Source of the DNA: Echinarachnius parma
Taxonomy: Eukaryota > Echinodermata > Echinoidea > Clypeasteroida > Echinarachniidae
Length of the DNA: 64,000 nt
Reading direction: 5' to 3'
Assembly (NCBI GenBank): GCA_037951105.1
Contig: JBAMJV010003995.1
Coordinates: forward strand, 1 to 64,000
Part shown: positions 21,302-31,806 of the stretch, piece by piece
Numbering within the stretch: the stretch's first letter is position 1
Layout of the letters: every line of letters starts with the position of its first letter
Program-made: the position numbers and the translations under genes
Notes under the pieces: generated by a model
What the model saw: the letters and a program-made list of their open reading frames with translations, nothing else
What the model was told of the DNA's origin: nothing
Databases searched by the model: none

Positions 21302-22667
21302 ATAATAGATAACTCTCTATAAACTCTAAGACTATCGGTCTCTCACTATAAACGCTATCACTGTACTGCGGCACAATAAACACGTCCGTCGCGTCTAAAG
21401 ACAAACAGGCAAGAGAGCGAATGCGTACAAACTACTCATCTTCGGACCTGTGTCCATTCCCAGACCCGCCTATGGCCTCTGAAACTTGTTCCGGGAGGTC
21501 CATAGGTCACGGTCAGCCCCTATTCAAATAGAGGTCAATGTACGGGACCCCGTCCGAACCTATCAATAGCGGTCTAACGATAAATACTTTCACTGCCGGA
21601 TGCGCAAGCGTCATACTACGGCAGTATACAGCGCAGGGAGATACCGGACTCCCTGGATCACTATTAATCCCGGGCGCAAGGGAAACGCTATGTCGCCATC
21701 TGTTGCCTGGCTGCGGACAGCACAAGCGTCTGCTACGCTACGGAGGTAACAGCCAGCGGCTCCCACAACACTCCGAAGGGTGAAAACTGTAACCACTATA
21801 CCATTTGTCTGGTCAGACTCCGAAGGACAAATAGCACCAAGACAAACTCTGCTTGTCACACAAAACATTGAAAATATCTACACGTGCAAATGCACATCAT
21901 CACCTGGTCAGACTCCGAAGGGTAATAACTTAATGACAGATTGAAAATATCTACACGTGCAAATGCACATCATCACCTGGTCAGACTCCGAAGGGTAATA
22001 ACTTAATGACAGAAGGACAAAACCAACATCGAAACTTGTATGGACAGACTCCGAGATACAATTTCAATCATTCACACATGTTCAATATTCCTTGCAAATG
22101 CACAAAAAGCTTCTAGCGGCCACCAAATACTAGAATGGTATACATGTAATTTCCTGTGATTCTACCATAAAGTCGCCACTCTAACCGACAAGGCGGACTT
22201 CCTGAAGTCGCCACCCAAACCACGGAAACACACTTCGCCACCCACACGACGACTGATCTCACTACTACGTACCATAACACACGGCCACACACTCTCCCGT
22301 ACACACTCCATTCACTAACGTGAACCACAGCCCTAACGAGGAACGGGCTAAAAATACCAAAAAGCAACAAACTAATCCGATAATGGCATTAACGCTAAGG
22401 AACGTACCTAAACAATCATTACCACAGTTCAAACAGTGTTCGGTAACCGAGAAAACAACAAATCACATAACCAGTGACAATGTACGAACCTACATGACGC
22501 ATCATTCAACGTTAACCCAACGACCCAATGCAGCTACACGCTACAGACCCACACAGTACAACCACTGCACTACATACCCAATGCATACAGCATGCGTGCG
22601 ACATCGTCGACCACGACTCGATCCTCCGGTGAAAACGTTCACAAAAAACGGCTTGTTGTCAGTTCAT
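21302..22667. other. LTR element leader, part 2, with 73-bp tandem repeat
   Basis: Contains a clean 73-bp tandem duplication (21868-21940 and 21941-22013) that includes CTGGTCAGACTCCGAAGGG. The plus-strand frame at 22320-22808 runs on into the LTR and is not considered a gene. The minus-strand frames are short. Confidence 0.55.
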
Positions 22668-22687
22668 CTCCCGGACAAGCCCCTATA
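22668..22687 (-). promoter_or_regulatory. Primer binding site, tRNA-Pro-like
   Basis: Directly after the 5' LTR (minus sense) the sequence reads TATAGGGGCTTGTCCGGGAG. GGGGCTTGTCCGGGA matches the complement of the tRNA-Pro 3' end (GGGGCTCGTCCGGGA) with one mismatch. The TATA spacing before it is slightly longer than usual. It supports the minus-strand orientation. Confidence 0.65.
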
Positions 22688-22926
22688 TGTTAAGAATCAG
22701 CATCCAAACATCGGACTCAAACACAAGCAACGACATACTTCACCAAAATTACCTCTAAAATTAGGGAAAACAAGCCAGAAAGCAGAGGCAGTGGAGACAA
22801 GATGTTAGGTGTATAAGCATGTATTCATCAAGTCTCAATTCAAACGCACATTGCGTAACACGATCACTAGTCTTTTTTAAGACTCCGAGATGATATAAAC
22901 TAGCCTTCATTTAGACTTTCATCACA
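22688..22926 (-). repeat. LTR (5' LTR in element sense)
   Basis: 239 bp, TGTTAAGAATC ... TTTCATCACA, almost identical to 14518-14753. On the minus strand it would hold the promoter; TAGTTTATATCATC near its start is a weak TATA candidate. It is followed outside by the GTGCT duplication (22927-22931). Confidence 0.92.
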
Positions 22927-22931
22927 GTGCT

Positions 22932-23401
22932 ACTTCTTAGACTTTGTCTGCTGATATTGAGGAAAAACATTACAGTATTTTAAATGCCCCAAAACACAAA
23001 CAAACTTTCCTTTTTAATAATTAACTTGTTTGTCTGACCTGCAAGATTATGCAATTGATCTATTAAATGACCCTGTGGTTTAAATAGCTTCTACATTTTT
23101 GAGGATTGATTCATTAATTTGACTTTTTCTTTACCAATATGTACAGTGAAACATCATTATCACAAGTAACTCTTGCCCATTGATTCACCTCGCTCTGTCG
23201 GATATCTTGTATCAGGGCTAAAATGTAATACACATATTAAAAAGAGCCTGTGCATGGACATTGCCTAACTATACAAGGCTCGTTATAAAGAAGTTCCTCC
23301 ATATATTTTGTCATAATTCATGACTAAATACTAGCACTGGCCAATGGCCAGTGAAAGTTAAGTTGTATTTTGGTTGCTTTCTTTTTTTGCAAATTGATTT
23401 A
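22932..23401. other. Non-coding, nothing recognised
   Basis: AT-rich sequence after the LTR element with no convincing exon. Confidence 0.45.
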
Positions 23402-23405
23402 TTAA

Positions 23406-23609
23406 CCTTTAGCCTGCCACATTAATTGGAAGGGGGGCTTGAAAGGAATTCTATTGAAAGGCAAATACCCCAAGCCTGCAGATAAGGGGGCGCACATACA
23501 ATAGAGCCACTTATGTAAGGGGGCATACAACAATATGCCACTGCACAGTACAATGGACATGGTCAAGTACTCTATTGTGCGTGCATGCACGCTCATGGCA
23601 CGCTAAGAG
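23406..23609. mobile_element. TTAA-flanked 204-bp MITE
   Basis: Flanked by TTAA at 23402-23405 and 23610-23613. Ends CCTTTAGCCTGCCAC and, read back, CTCTTAGCGTGCCAT. The TTAA duplication and C-rich terminus fit a piggyBac-like MITE. Non-coding. Confidence 0.75.
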
Positions 23610-23616
23610 TTAATGT

Positions 23617-23658
23617 GTTCACATTGTCAGCTTGAAAATTTAAAGCTGACAATGTGAA
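23617..23658. repeat. Perfect 17-bp hairpin
   Basis: GTTCACATTGTCAGCTT, an 8-base loop, and the exact reverse complement. It lies just outside the right TTAA of the preceding element. Confidence 0.85.
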
Positions 23659-24282
23659 CAAATTGTAACACCTCATCCACATCAATTGTTTTGGTCAGTT
23701 CAGTTAGATAAATTGTAAAATTAGGCCACTGAAAATATGTTTAGTGTTGAGCCCTGAATCAATACAAATATTGTAAATGTACATGGTGACCTATTGGGCC
23801 ATATTTGTTTTAATTTAATCTGTTCAGGACCGGTCCTGAAAATATTTGGGCTTTGGTCTATGGAGAATAGATGTTGCAAAATCAGTCCATCCTTAACAGG
23901 CTAACATGTTTAATTTAAAGGTTTCATCATAACATTCAAATTGATGTTGAATTATCGGTATAAGTGTACACATCAATTATTTCTTAACTGTTTGACCTAA
24001 TTATCTTGTGTATAATTGCGAACATAGTAGCAATGATTTTTCATTATTTTGCCAATTCAACACATTTCTTTAAAGAGTGAAATCCCTCCTTTAACATCAT
24101 CAATCAAATGCACATTTGCCCAAGCTGAGCCCCTACTCACAATAACAATATTTGAAACAATACAACTCACACACTTTCACAATGGGTAACCAGGAAAGAA
24201 ATTCACTCTGGAGTTTTTCAAGTAGTATACTTGATGTGGACACTTTAATACAGTCAACATTATTTTACATGTATAATGTCAT
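23659..24282. other. Non-coding, nothing recognised
   Basis: No exon or repeat that I can support. Confidence 0.4.
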
Positions 24283-24569
24283 GGGGGTGTTTCACAAAGA
24301 TCCTAAGTTGAACTTAACTCTAAGTTGGACTTATAGATTATGGTAAGCCATTTGTAGCCTCGAAATCAATATATTATCAAATGCAACTATTTAAGACTTT
24401 TACATCAAGAAAATGAAATCACCTTGTCAATAGAAAATATGTATTATTTTAATCAACATTTGATGCCTTCAAAAATGTACACTTTCTTTCAAGGAAACTA
24501 ACAGCTTTCCATAATTTCTAAGTCCAACTTAGACTTAAGGTCAACTTAGGATCTTTGTGAAACACCCCC
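24283..24569. mobile_element. 287-bp TIR element (GGGGGTGTTTCACAAAG ends)
   Basis: Left end GGGGGTGTTTCACAAAGATC is repeated inverted at the right end ending in CACCCCC, and the match continues through CCTAAGTTGA, giving about 30-bp arms. Inner copies of AAGTTGAACTTAA/TAAGTCCAACTTA add subterminal inverted repeats. No clear target duplication. Non-coding. Confidence 0.8.
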
Positions 24570-24865
24570 TGGAACCTTAGATGTAACTAAATTTTGTAAT
24601 ATAATTCCATGCTAATTACCATACATACCATAAATGATACACTATGATAACATTAATTATCTTCACAGCTATCCGCATTAACAATACATAGCACATTCAT
24701 TCATGTCACAACTATGTTGTCATCCACTAATAACCATACATGTTATCCCTGACGAGCAAACTAAGCATTTTGTTAGATGATAGCACACAACCAGAACAAT
24801 TTGTAATATGCATTTAAATGGTCATCCATGCACTTCCTTATAAAAACTATTTATAATACATTGTA

Positions 24866-25029
24866 CAGTGGAACCTCATTATAAAGAGGTCGGATATAAC
24901 AAAACTCTCTTATAACAATGTAATTTTGCTGGTTCCAGCTCTTGATATTGCTTTGTTTTTTATCCTGATATAATGAGAAACCTGATATAACAATGTAATG
25001 TTCATGGTCGTTATTATGAGGTTCCACTT
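24866..25029. mobile_element. Pogo-like MITE 2
   Basis: 164 bp, TA at 24864-24865 and 25030-25031. Left end CAGTGGAACCTCATTATAA; right end reads back AAGTGGAACCTCATAATAA. Same terminal family as 8510-8747, with little internal similarity apart from GATATAAC words. Confidence 0.8.
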
Positions 25030-25250
25030 TAGTTGTTAACCCATTTTATCACCAACACCACCATCATGCAGAAATACACCAACATAATTCTCACCTCACA
25101 CTATCCATTCATCTTGGTTGTTTATTCTCCTGTAACAGAAAAACTCTATGAACACTTGAGACATTAACATTTTGGGTTAATAATCTTTTAATTTAGAATA
25201 TAATGAACATTTTAAATACAATTTTAAAAACTTCAATGCAATTTTAGCAG

Positions 25251-25399
25251 TCATAGTGGTACCAAATGTCCAAGTTCCACTTCAGTAAGTTCTTCAGCTA
25301 GCAATGCTCCATCAAAAATCTCCTCCGACGTGGGCTTCCTGGTATCCTTGGTCTGTAGGAGTTGGTGGGTATCTTGTGAAGTCTTGTAGTTGTACACAT
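25251..25399 (-). CDS. Last coding exon of an unrecognised gene
   Basis: Minus-strand acceptor TATATTTTCAACAG precedes 149 bp with one open frame ending in TGA. With the upstream exon at 26137-26216 it joins in phase (G|AT gives Asp), reading SDVYNYKTSQDTHQLLQTKD and then the C-terminus, ending ELTEVELGHLVPL. AATAAA on the minus strand at about 25128-25133, 120 bp past the stop, is a fitting poly(A) signal. Composition is protein-like, but I cannot name the family. Confidence 0.65.
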
Positions 25400-26136
25400 C
25401 TGTTGAAAATATAACGAGAAGAAAGAAAGAATAGTTCAGTCATTGAAACTACATATCTTAGATTCCACGCTTTACAAGGAAAATAGTACTAGGATAAGGA
25501 GAATAAAATGTCAAAATTACATGCACTGAAATTTACAAAAAAGGTGCTTATTCATATAAAATAAAACAAGGCTTACATTATAGGCTTTACTATAAAACTA
25601 GTACTGCAAACAAATTTGTCAAATTATTAATTAATTTATTCTTGTTTTGAAATGTATTGATTTTTGCTAACATACAGAGTAGAGAAATTCATATATATAA
25701 ACAATTATAAACAATGCAGCTTCGTTATAATAAATAACATTCTATTCTTTTATATGTGCAATAATAATTTGAACTGATAACTTTCATAGTGAATGCATGC
25801 CATACGGAATATCATAATTTCCTATTCTTGAACCAAGGGTAAGGTAATGTCATTGGCATTCCTAATTTTGTTTTTAAAACTAGTAAATTGGCCTACAATT
25901 TTGTGCACATTTTTTTTCCCTCGCCTTTTCGGCATTATCTTCAAAGACGTGCCCATGACTTGGTATACATGACGTAAAACTTAAAAGAGCCTGTGACTGT
26001 TCTACGAGTACGACTATGCAATTTGTATAGCGCATCGGTTCCTTTAATAATAATAGTCAACATGGTCAAGGCAAAAAAACATACCAAATCGTGGGCATGT
26101 CTACCAAGAGAAATCCAAACTTTCAACATGAATTAC
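25400..26136 (-). other. Intron (terminal)
   Basis: Bounded by GT (minus, 26136-26135) and AG (25401-25400). Nothing else recognised inside. Confidence 0.55.
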
Positions 26137-26216
26137 CTGACTTAAGAATAGAAGAGCACTGCTTGACCAGCTGCCTGTTACCATTTCTGACCAAGGCCAA
26201 GGCTAAAGCTGCTTCC
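26137..26216 (-). CDS. Coding exon of the same unrecognised gene
   Basis: 80 bp between a strong acceptor (TTGTGTTTTTTAG) and donor (GTCAG|GTAATT). It reads EAALALALVRNGNRQLVKQC followed by SSILKS and continues in phase into 25251-25399. The start of the protein is not resolved: joined to the exon at 26638-26738 in the matching frame there are stops and no Met, while the Met-bearing frame (MVNPGL) ends soon after the junction. Either an unseen exon supplies the start or there is a one-base difference. Confidence 0.6.
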
Positions 26217-26637
26217 CTAAAAAACACAATTGTTTTATAAAAATTACAATTCACATGTAAAATTGCAAATCTAAAACACTGAATTTGATGTTACACATTT
26301 CGTGAACTTGAAGGACCTACAGTACGGTTGGCAGTAAAATAAAGTTTATCATGTTTAATTTGTGTTCTTCTTCCTTATTCATATACAATTTAATTTAAAT
26401 ATTATTTATAGCATTATTATAACAAGTCAAACTCAAACATAAATCATGCAAACTTTCCTTTTTTTAAATGAAACAAAACATAACATAATTTGCTTTTTAG
26501 TTAGAATAAGAGTAGGCCTATATTGTTTAATAATTCATATCATTCTTTCTCGATCAGAAAGAAAATCCATCATAGTCATGATAGTCTACAGCAAACTGTC
26601 AATGTTATTGTAAACCAGCTGCGAATTGTTTACTCAC
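26217..26637 (-). other. Intron
   Basis: Bounded by GTGAGT (minus, 26637 downward) and a T-rich acceptor at 26218-26217. No repeat recognised. Confidence 0.5.
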
Positions 26638-26738
26638 CAGGCCAGGGTTGACCATCAGTCAATCAGTGGATCGCACGCCGAATGTATCCCGTGTGTACAC
26701 TAGTCCCATCTCGATATGTAGCCGTGGGCGGAAGATTT
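26638..26738 (-). CDS. Upstream exon, coding status unclear
   Basis: 101 bp with acceptor TTTCCTGCAG and consensus donor CTG|GTGAGT on the minus strand. Joined to 26891-26970 one frame runs ...CTKVNGKVDFSPDFR, NLPPTATYRDGTSVHTGYIR and on to a stop inside this exon. Another frame gives a 36-residue MGKSTFLQIS... peptide, also stopped here. It may be 5' untranslated or a short upstream open frame. Confidence 0.45.
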
Positions 26739-26890
26739 CTGCAGGAAAGAAAATCCCGACAAATGTATAAATTTCTTCGTGAATAAACATAGTTCAATAA
26801 TAAAACTTATATTGATACGATCAGCATATTCCATACCTTGGAAATATATGAAAATTGTAATCATAGAGGTAGGAGGTAAGACATAATTAC

Positions 26891-26970
26891 CTGAAATCTG
26901 GAGAAAAGTCGACTTTCCCATTGACTTTTGTACAGGGCCCGAAGTTTGTTGGAACTATTGAGGCGTTTGC
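26891..26970 (-). other. Probable first exon and promoter area
   Basis: Donor TTTCAG|GTAATT at 26890 on the minus strand. Just upstream (about 26970-27000) the minus strand has GTGAGCGCTGATTGGC with an inverted-CCAAT box in GC-richer sequence. The transcription start is not determined from sequence; the right boundary is approximate. Confidence 0.4.
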
Positions 26971-26994
26971 CAATCAGCGCTCACTTCCGGTGTC

Positions 26995-27700
26995 GCAACT
27001 CTCTCTATCGACGCGCTCTGGTGCGTGGGTGCCTGCGTGGGGGGCACGTGGGGGTTCGTGGGTAGTATCTTTTCTCGTTATTTGCAGGGTACATAAGATA
27101 GAGAAGCACCCACGTATCACCTGTGCGCCATCCACGTAGCACCAACGTACTACGTACTCACTACACACGCACTGCCCACCTGATCATCACTATCCCTCGT
27201 CTTGCCCGTGTAGCTCCTGCGCGACACCCACGTACTACCAACGCACTGCCCAAGTGAACAACTCGAAAAAATGCATTTTCTACGTTGACCGGATTTTTGG
27301 CATGCGATGATTTCTTGCGGCTACCGCGTGGCTGGTGCGTTGATGGTGCGTAGGGGAGGGGGGGGGGGGGGGGGGCGTGAGGGTACATATGTCACTGCAC
27401 ACATGTGCATATAGGTACAATATGCGACCAGAAATTCAAAATGGCCGCCAACCTGTCTAATGCGACCACCTGTCTATAGCGACCACTTTTCGCCGGTCCA
27501 TTGAGTGGGCGCTATAGACAGGTTTGACTGTTTTATGCTAAAACTTGAATTGCGGAACTTTTTGTGAGGGGTTTATATACGCGGCGCGGATGCGGTGCTG
27601 CGCCACGGGGCACCCACGTACTACGCACGCACTTCCCGCGTGATCAACACTGCCCCCATTCTACGTGGACCGGACGCAGGTGATGTAGACTTTGCCTACG
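26995..27700. repeat. GC-rich region with CACGTA repeats and oligo(G)
   Basis: CCCACGTACTAC-type words recur (about 27117, 27141, 27229, 27611), with inverse-strand forms near 27020-27065 (GTGCGTGGGTGCCTGCG, GCACGTGGG). A G run of 17 or more lies near 27358-27375. It is an unnamed degenerate repeat; the short frames here are not genes. Confidence 0.55.
27455..27531. mobile_element. Pogo-like end, truncated
   Basis: AACCTGTCTAATGCGACCAC on the left and GCTATAGACAGGTTTGACTG on the right are inverted copies. The right end carries the full terminus (CAGTCAAACCTG read back), the left terminus lacks its first bases. The same end opens the element at 62497. Confidence 0.65.
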
Positions 27701-29740
27701 TAGAGAAAATGGCCGCGTATGAAAATTTACTGCCCTACGTGTGCGCTACGCCTTCATTGGTTGGATGAGACCATGGCTGAAAGCTCGCATACATTGAGGA
27801 GTTCACTGTCACTAAAGATAATCAGCGGTTTTAGTGGACTTCCAATTTCAATTTGGAGTGAAAGGATCGCAGTAACACGAACTCATCGTTCCGTTATCTC
27901 TTAATGATCTCACTTGCATTCATGATTTTAAAATCCCCCGCCTATAAGCTTACTTTCCTGCCCTTTTGTACATGTATATTTTTTAGTAATACGGTGCGGC
28001 GATTGTCACACGTGTCATCACAAAAAGGTCAAGGTTCGCTCGCATTCACAACACGCCTATACCGTGCACATCGCATCTAGCTAAAGCTTTGAATAACACT
28101 ACACATCGGTTGAGTGCCCACCCCCTTTCTTGTGATTGGCCGAATTGAGTTCTCGTTACCAAGAGCGGAAATGTAAAACAATTTATCGACGATGTAATAT
28201 TTATGATCATTTTACCACAAACAAAATATCAAATGAAAAACAAATCTACTGATAATCTCCTCATTCGTTGCATTTTCTTTCATACATTTTGTGTGAGAAA
28301 AGGTTAAATATTTAGTTTAAAATCGGATGTTTATATGCCTTCTGTGCCCGAAATATTTCGGGCATAGAACGCTATGAACGAAATGTTTCGGGACGCGTCG
28401 TCAATGGGTTAAAGCTACAATTGTTTCATCCAGGTACCCCGTGATTCAGATAAGCTGATCATGTGACAAGATCCGTGCCTTTATGCTGCCACGTCAATCG
28501 ATCGACGTTTACGCCTACGCAGTCATCAGTATAAAAGCAATGCACGCTATTTATGTGAGTCACATTTAAGCTGAATGCAATACGCATACCTTTGAGCACT
28601 GCTATTGCAGCTAAGAAGTCAAATGGTGCAGCAAGTCCACACTTTAAAGATTACGTTTTGCCGAGAAAGTAATTTGGTGAGTATACATAACGTTATATAT
28701 AGGTATTATAAACATAAAGAGCTTTCGTGTAAATGGCGCAATATCCCCTTTTTCAATTTTCGAGAAAAACAGGTTTCTTTGCCCAACTTTGTAAACGTGC
28801 CTATGGGAATATGAAAATGATACTTTCTGTATTTTGATTTTGAGTGAGTTATTTGTCGTAAATTGTGGATTCCTAGATAGCTACGTAGCTTATACATGTA
28901 GATATCTCGTTAACTCAATTTCTATGGAAACTGGACTCAGCGCTTTTTCGAACTGAGCTCTTCATAAATATGGTCGATTCCAACAAAAAGTGTACACAGC
29001 CTACAATCTTGATTTTTCTTTGAGCAGATGCATCTCGGCGAGATCTTTCGCACCATATAACATTTGTGATCCATTGCATTTATGTTTTTTTTCTACAGGA
29101 ACAAAAAACATGCTCTCACGTTTTGTTTTTGTTTGAAATCTTAGAATGAAGACTTGATACCAATTAGTTTATTCTCACATGGCATATGTCATGACTCATT
29201 TTATGAGTTGTTGTAAATAACGGGCAATCGTGTGATTTTGTCTAATTTTTAACCCAGTGGTGAATTTTAAGCGTTGCCTACGAATACAATTATTAGCACG
29301 CTCAACCATATTTACAAATTCGACACACAATTGAATATGTGTGCTCAACTTAAATGGACTTAGTTAAATGGTCAAAATTCTCGAAATCCCATTGGAATTC
29401 TAGCGGTTCCCTCATACTTTGTTGTATTATAGTATTCGTATACACAATAAAATTAAGACAGGTGTCATTTTTTTCAAATTTCAAATTTTTCAAATTTCGT
29501 TACAAAAACAATTAAAGTTCAAGTGGGTCTTCATTCATTTTAATCATAAAACAATAACATTATATATAATCCAAGTTATGTATCAATCGATCATATATAT
29601 AAATACAGATAGATATTGAAATATTGAAATAGGAGGCTACACAAAATTAATATACTTGTAAGCAGTAGCCCCCTTCTAGATACAAATAATATGATTTACA
29701 CATTTGATACAAAATAGACTGCGTACATTAAAAACCTATA
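27701..29740. other. Non-coding, nothing recognised
   Basis: Two kilobases with no supported exon. GCCCGAAATATTTCGGGC at 28346-28363 is a small perfect palindrome, and a TTAA at about 28409 could be one end of a TTAA element with no partner found. Confidence 0.4.
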
Positions 29741-29745
29741 ATTAC

Positions 29746-29786
29746 TACACACACACACACACACACACATACACACACACACGCAC

Positions 29787-29834
<48 letters not shown>
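29746..29834. repeat. (CA)n microsatellite
   Basis: About 40 CA units with a few T interruptions. The Thr/His open frame over it is an artefact. Confidence 0.97.
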
Positions 29835-29837
<3 letters not shown>

Positions 29838-29889
29838 ATGCACACATTGCATGGGTGAGAACATAAATCTATCTTTACAAGAGTTACTT

Positions 29890-31802
29890 TGAATATGAAG
29901 AGATTAATAATCTCTTCAATTGGGCTTTAAATGCAGAATGAAGAGTGCAACTTCTAAATTCATTTGATAATTCATTCCATGTACGAGGACCATCATGTCT
30001 GACAGAGTATAACATTGCTTTGGTATTGACCTTATGATAATGATATTTATTACTTGAGCGAGTGTTATATGAATGTATTCAATTATTGCAGAGGAACATT
30101 TTAGAAATATTGTTTGGTGACAAATTATTAAGAACACAATACATTAATGTGGCAGTTCGAATTTTATGAATATCATACATATTGACAGTGTTTACACGAA
30201 AAAAAAAACAAAGGAAGTGAATGAGCTCGAAAATTAGAGTTGGTACAGATTCTTAGAGCTTTCTTTTGGAGTTTATATAAAGTATCTAATTTAGTTTTTC
30301 CAACACTTGCCAGGGTAATATTACAATATTGTAAATATAGCAAAATTAAGCAATTTTATAGCATAAACAGTTCCTTTTCTGGTAATAACAAGCGTAATTT
30401 ACATAAGATATCAATACTTTTTGAAATCTTATTCCTAATATACAATCAATAATTGTTAAAAGATAAAGTATCATCTAAAATTACTCCAAGAAATTTAACT
30501 GATGAGCTTACAGTTAAAGTGATATCATTCATAATTATTTTAACATAATTTGTATGATATTTAATATTTTTACCATGGAAATATAATACATTTGTTTTTC
30601 TCATAATTCATAATTAACTCATTTGCATTAAACCAATCAACTATTTTTCTTAATACTTTATTTGTTTATAATATAAGTTTATCAAAATCTGTGTGTGATG
30701 CAATAATATTTTAATCATCTGCAAAGAGAATACAGTGAAGAAATGAGGAAACAGAGCAAAGGTAATTTATATATTATACAAGAAACAGGAGAAGACCCAA
30801 TACTGAGCCCTGCGGGACTCCGTATCGGATTATTTCCTTATTAGAAACAAAGTTATTGTAAGATGTAAATTGAAAACGATCATATAAATAATTTCTAAAC
30901 CATTCTAAAGTAATACCTTGAATACCAATATAATGAAGTTTTGCAAGGAGAATATCATGATTAATAACATCAACAGCTTTTGAGAGATCAAGAAATATAC
31001 CAAGTGTGTACAAATTATTATTCAATGTTGTCAGAATATGATCATTAAGGTCAATTAAAGTATGATCACAGGAGAAATTTCTTCTAAAACCATATTGTGA
31101 ATCGGTCAATAAATTATTCATATTAATGTGAGCTAATAGTCTATTGTAAATTAACTTCTCTAATATCTTAGAAAGACATGGCAGTAATGTAATTGGTCGA
31201 TAATTACAAAACACATGAGGGTCACCTTTCTTAAACACTGGGATTAATTTTCAAATTTTTAAACTGTTAGGGACTATTCCATATAACATCGAAAGATTAC
31301 ATATATGAACAAGAGGTTTAACAATAAAATGTATAACATGTTTAATAATATATTGACTTATTCCATCGAACCCTGTGCTTTTGCTTGATTTAAGATGCTG
31401 TACAATTTGTATAATTTCTGCTTCATCAATTGGATAAAAATACATAGCAACATCACATTTATTTGTAAGATATGTATCAAAAGTACGTATAGATTGGGTA
31501 ATATGGTCGGACTTAAGTTTTGTAGCAATATTACAAAAGTATGCATTAAACTCATTCACAATCAATTGACCTTCAGTTAATTTTTCTAAACCTTTCATAA
31601 AATAGGATGGATTCTTTTTTTTACCATGCTTACCTAGTAAGTCATTTATCACTTGCCATACTTTTAACATATTATTATTTTTTTTTCCAACAAATCACAA
31701 GAATATTTTTTTTCCGAATAGATTGTAAAATAGAATTAAGTTTATTACGATAATTCTTATATTTACGTTCTATACAACCAGTTCTCTTCTTACAAAACAA
31801 TG
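29890..31802 (-). pseudogene. LINE 1 ORF2 remnant (CR1/Daphne-like RT)
   Basis: Minus strand. Reading downward from 31800: a basic stretch (KYKNYRNKLNSILQSIRKK), a linker (MLKVWQVINDLLGKHGKK, 31670), fingers (FDGISQYIIKHVI), then RT motifs NYRPITLLPCLSKILEKL (near 31200), YGFRRNFSCDHTL, LGIFLDLSKAVDVINHDI (Val where Phe is usual), YGVPQGSVLG (near 30820) and CILFADD (near 30720), and a C-terminal DGPRTWNELSNEF with FRSCTLHSAFKAQLKRLL near 29910-29990. There are stops and frameshifts at about 31250, 30775 and further down. No endonuclease domain is present. Confidence 0.85.
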
Positions 31803-31806
31803 TATA

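Larger units (their letters stand above)
14518..22926 (-). mobile_element. Non-autonomous, Gag-only LTR retrotransposon
   Basis: An 8.4-kb element with near-identical LTRs at both ends and a 5-bp GTGCT duplication, transcribed on the minus strand as judged from the primer site next to the right LTR and the Gag-like frame. It carries a Gag-like N-terminal protein and an Arg-rich downstream frame. I see no protease, reverse transcriptase, RNase H or integrase, in frame or broken. A 3-kb tandem repeat (18284-21301) interrupts the leader. High LTR identity implies a recent insertion, presumably helped by a Gypsy-type partner elsewhere. Confidence 0.85.

Noticed and set aside
14754-22667. Possibility that the LTR pair is two solo LTRs
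   Set aside because: GTGCT is found only outside the pair, not around each LTR, and a primer site lies inside; one insertion explains this better.
22320-22808. 162-codon plus-strand open frame
   Set aside because: Runs from the leader of the minus-strand LTR element into its LTR; compositionally like non-coding sequence and antisense to the element.
25300-26200. Alternative frame across the two 3' exons starting MVTGSWSSS
   Set aside because: Open for 49 codons, but composition is poor and the other frame ends in a protein-like acidic C-terminus with a well-placed poly(A) signal.
29704-29892. Thr/His-rich frame
   Set aside because: Translation of the (CA)n microsatellite.
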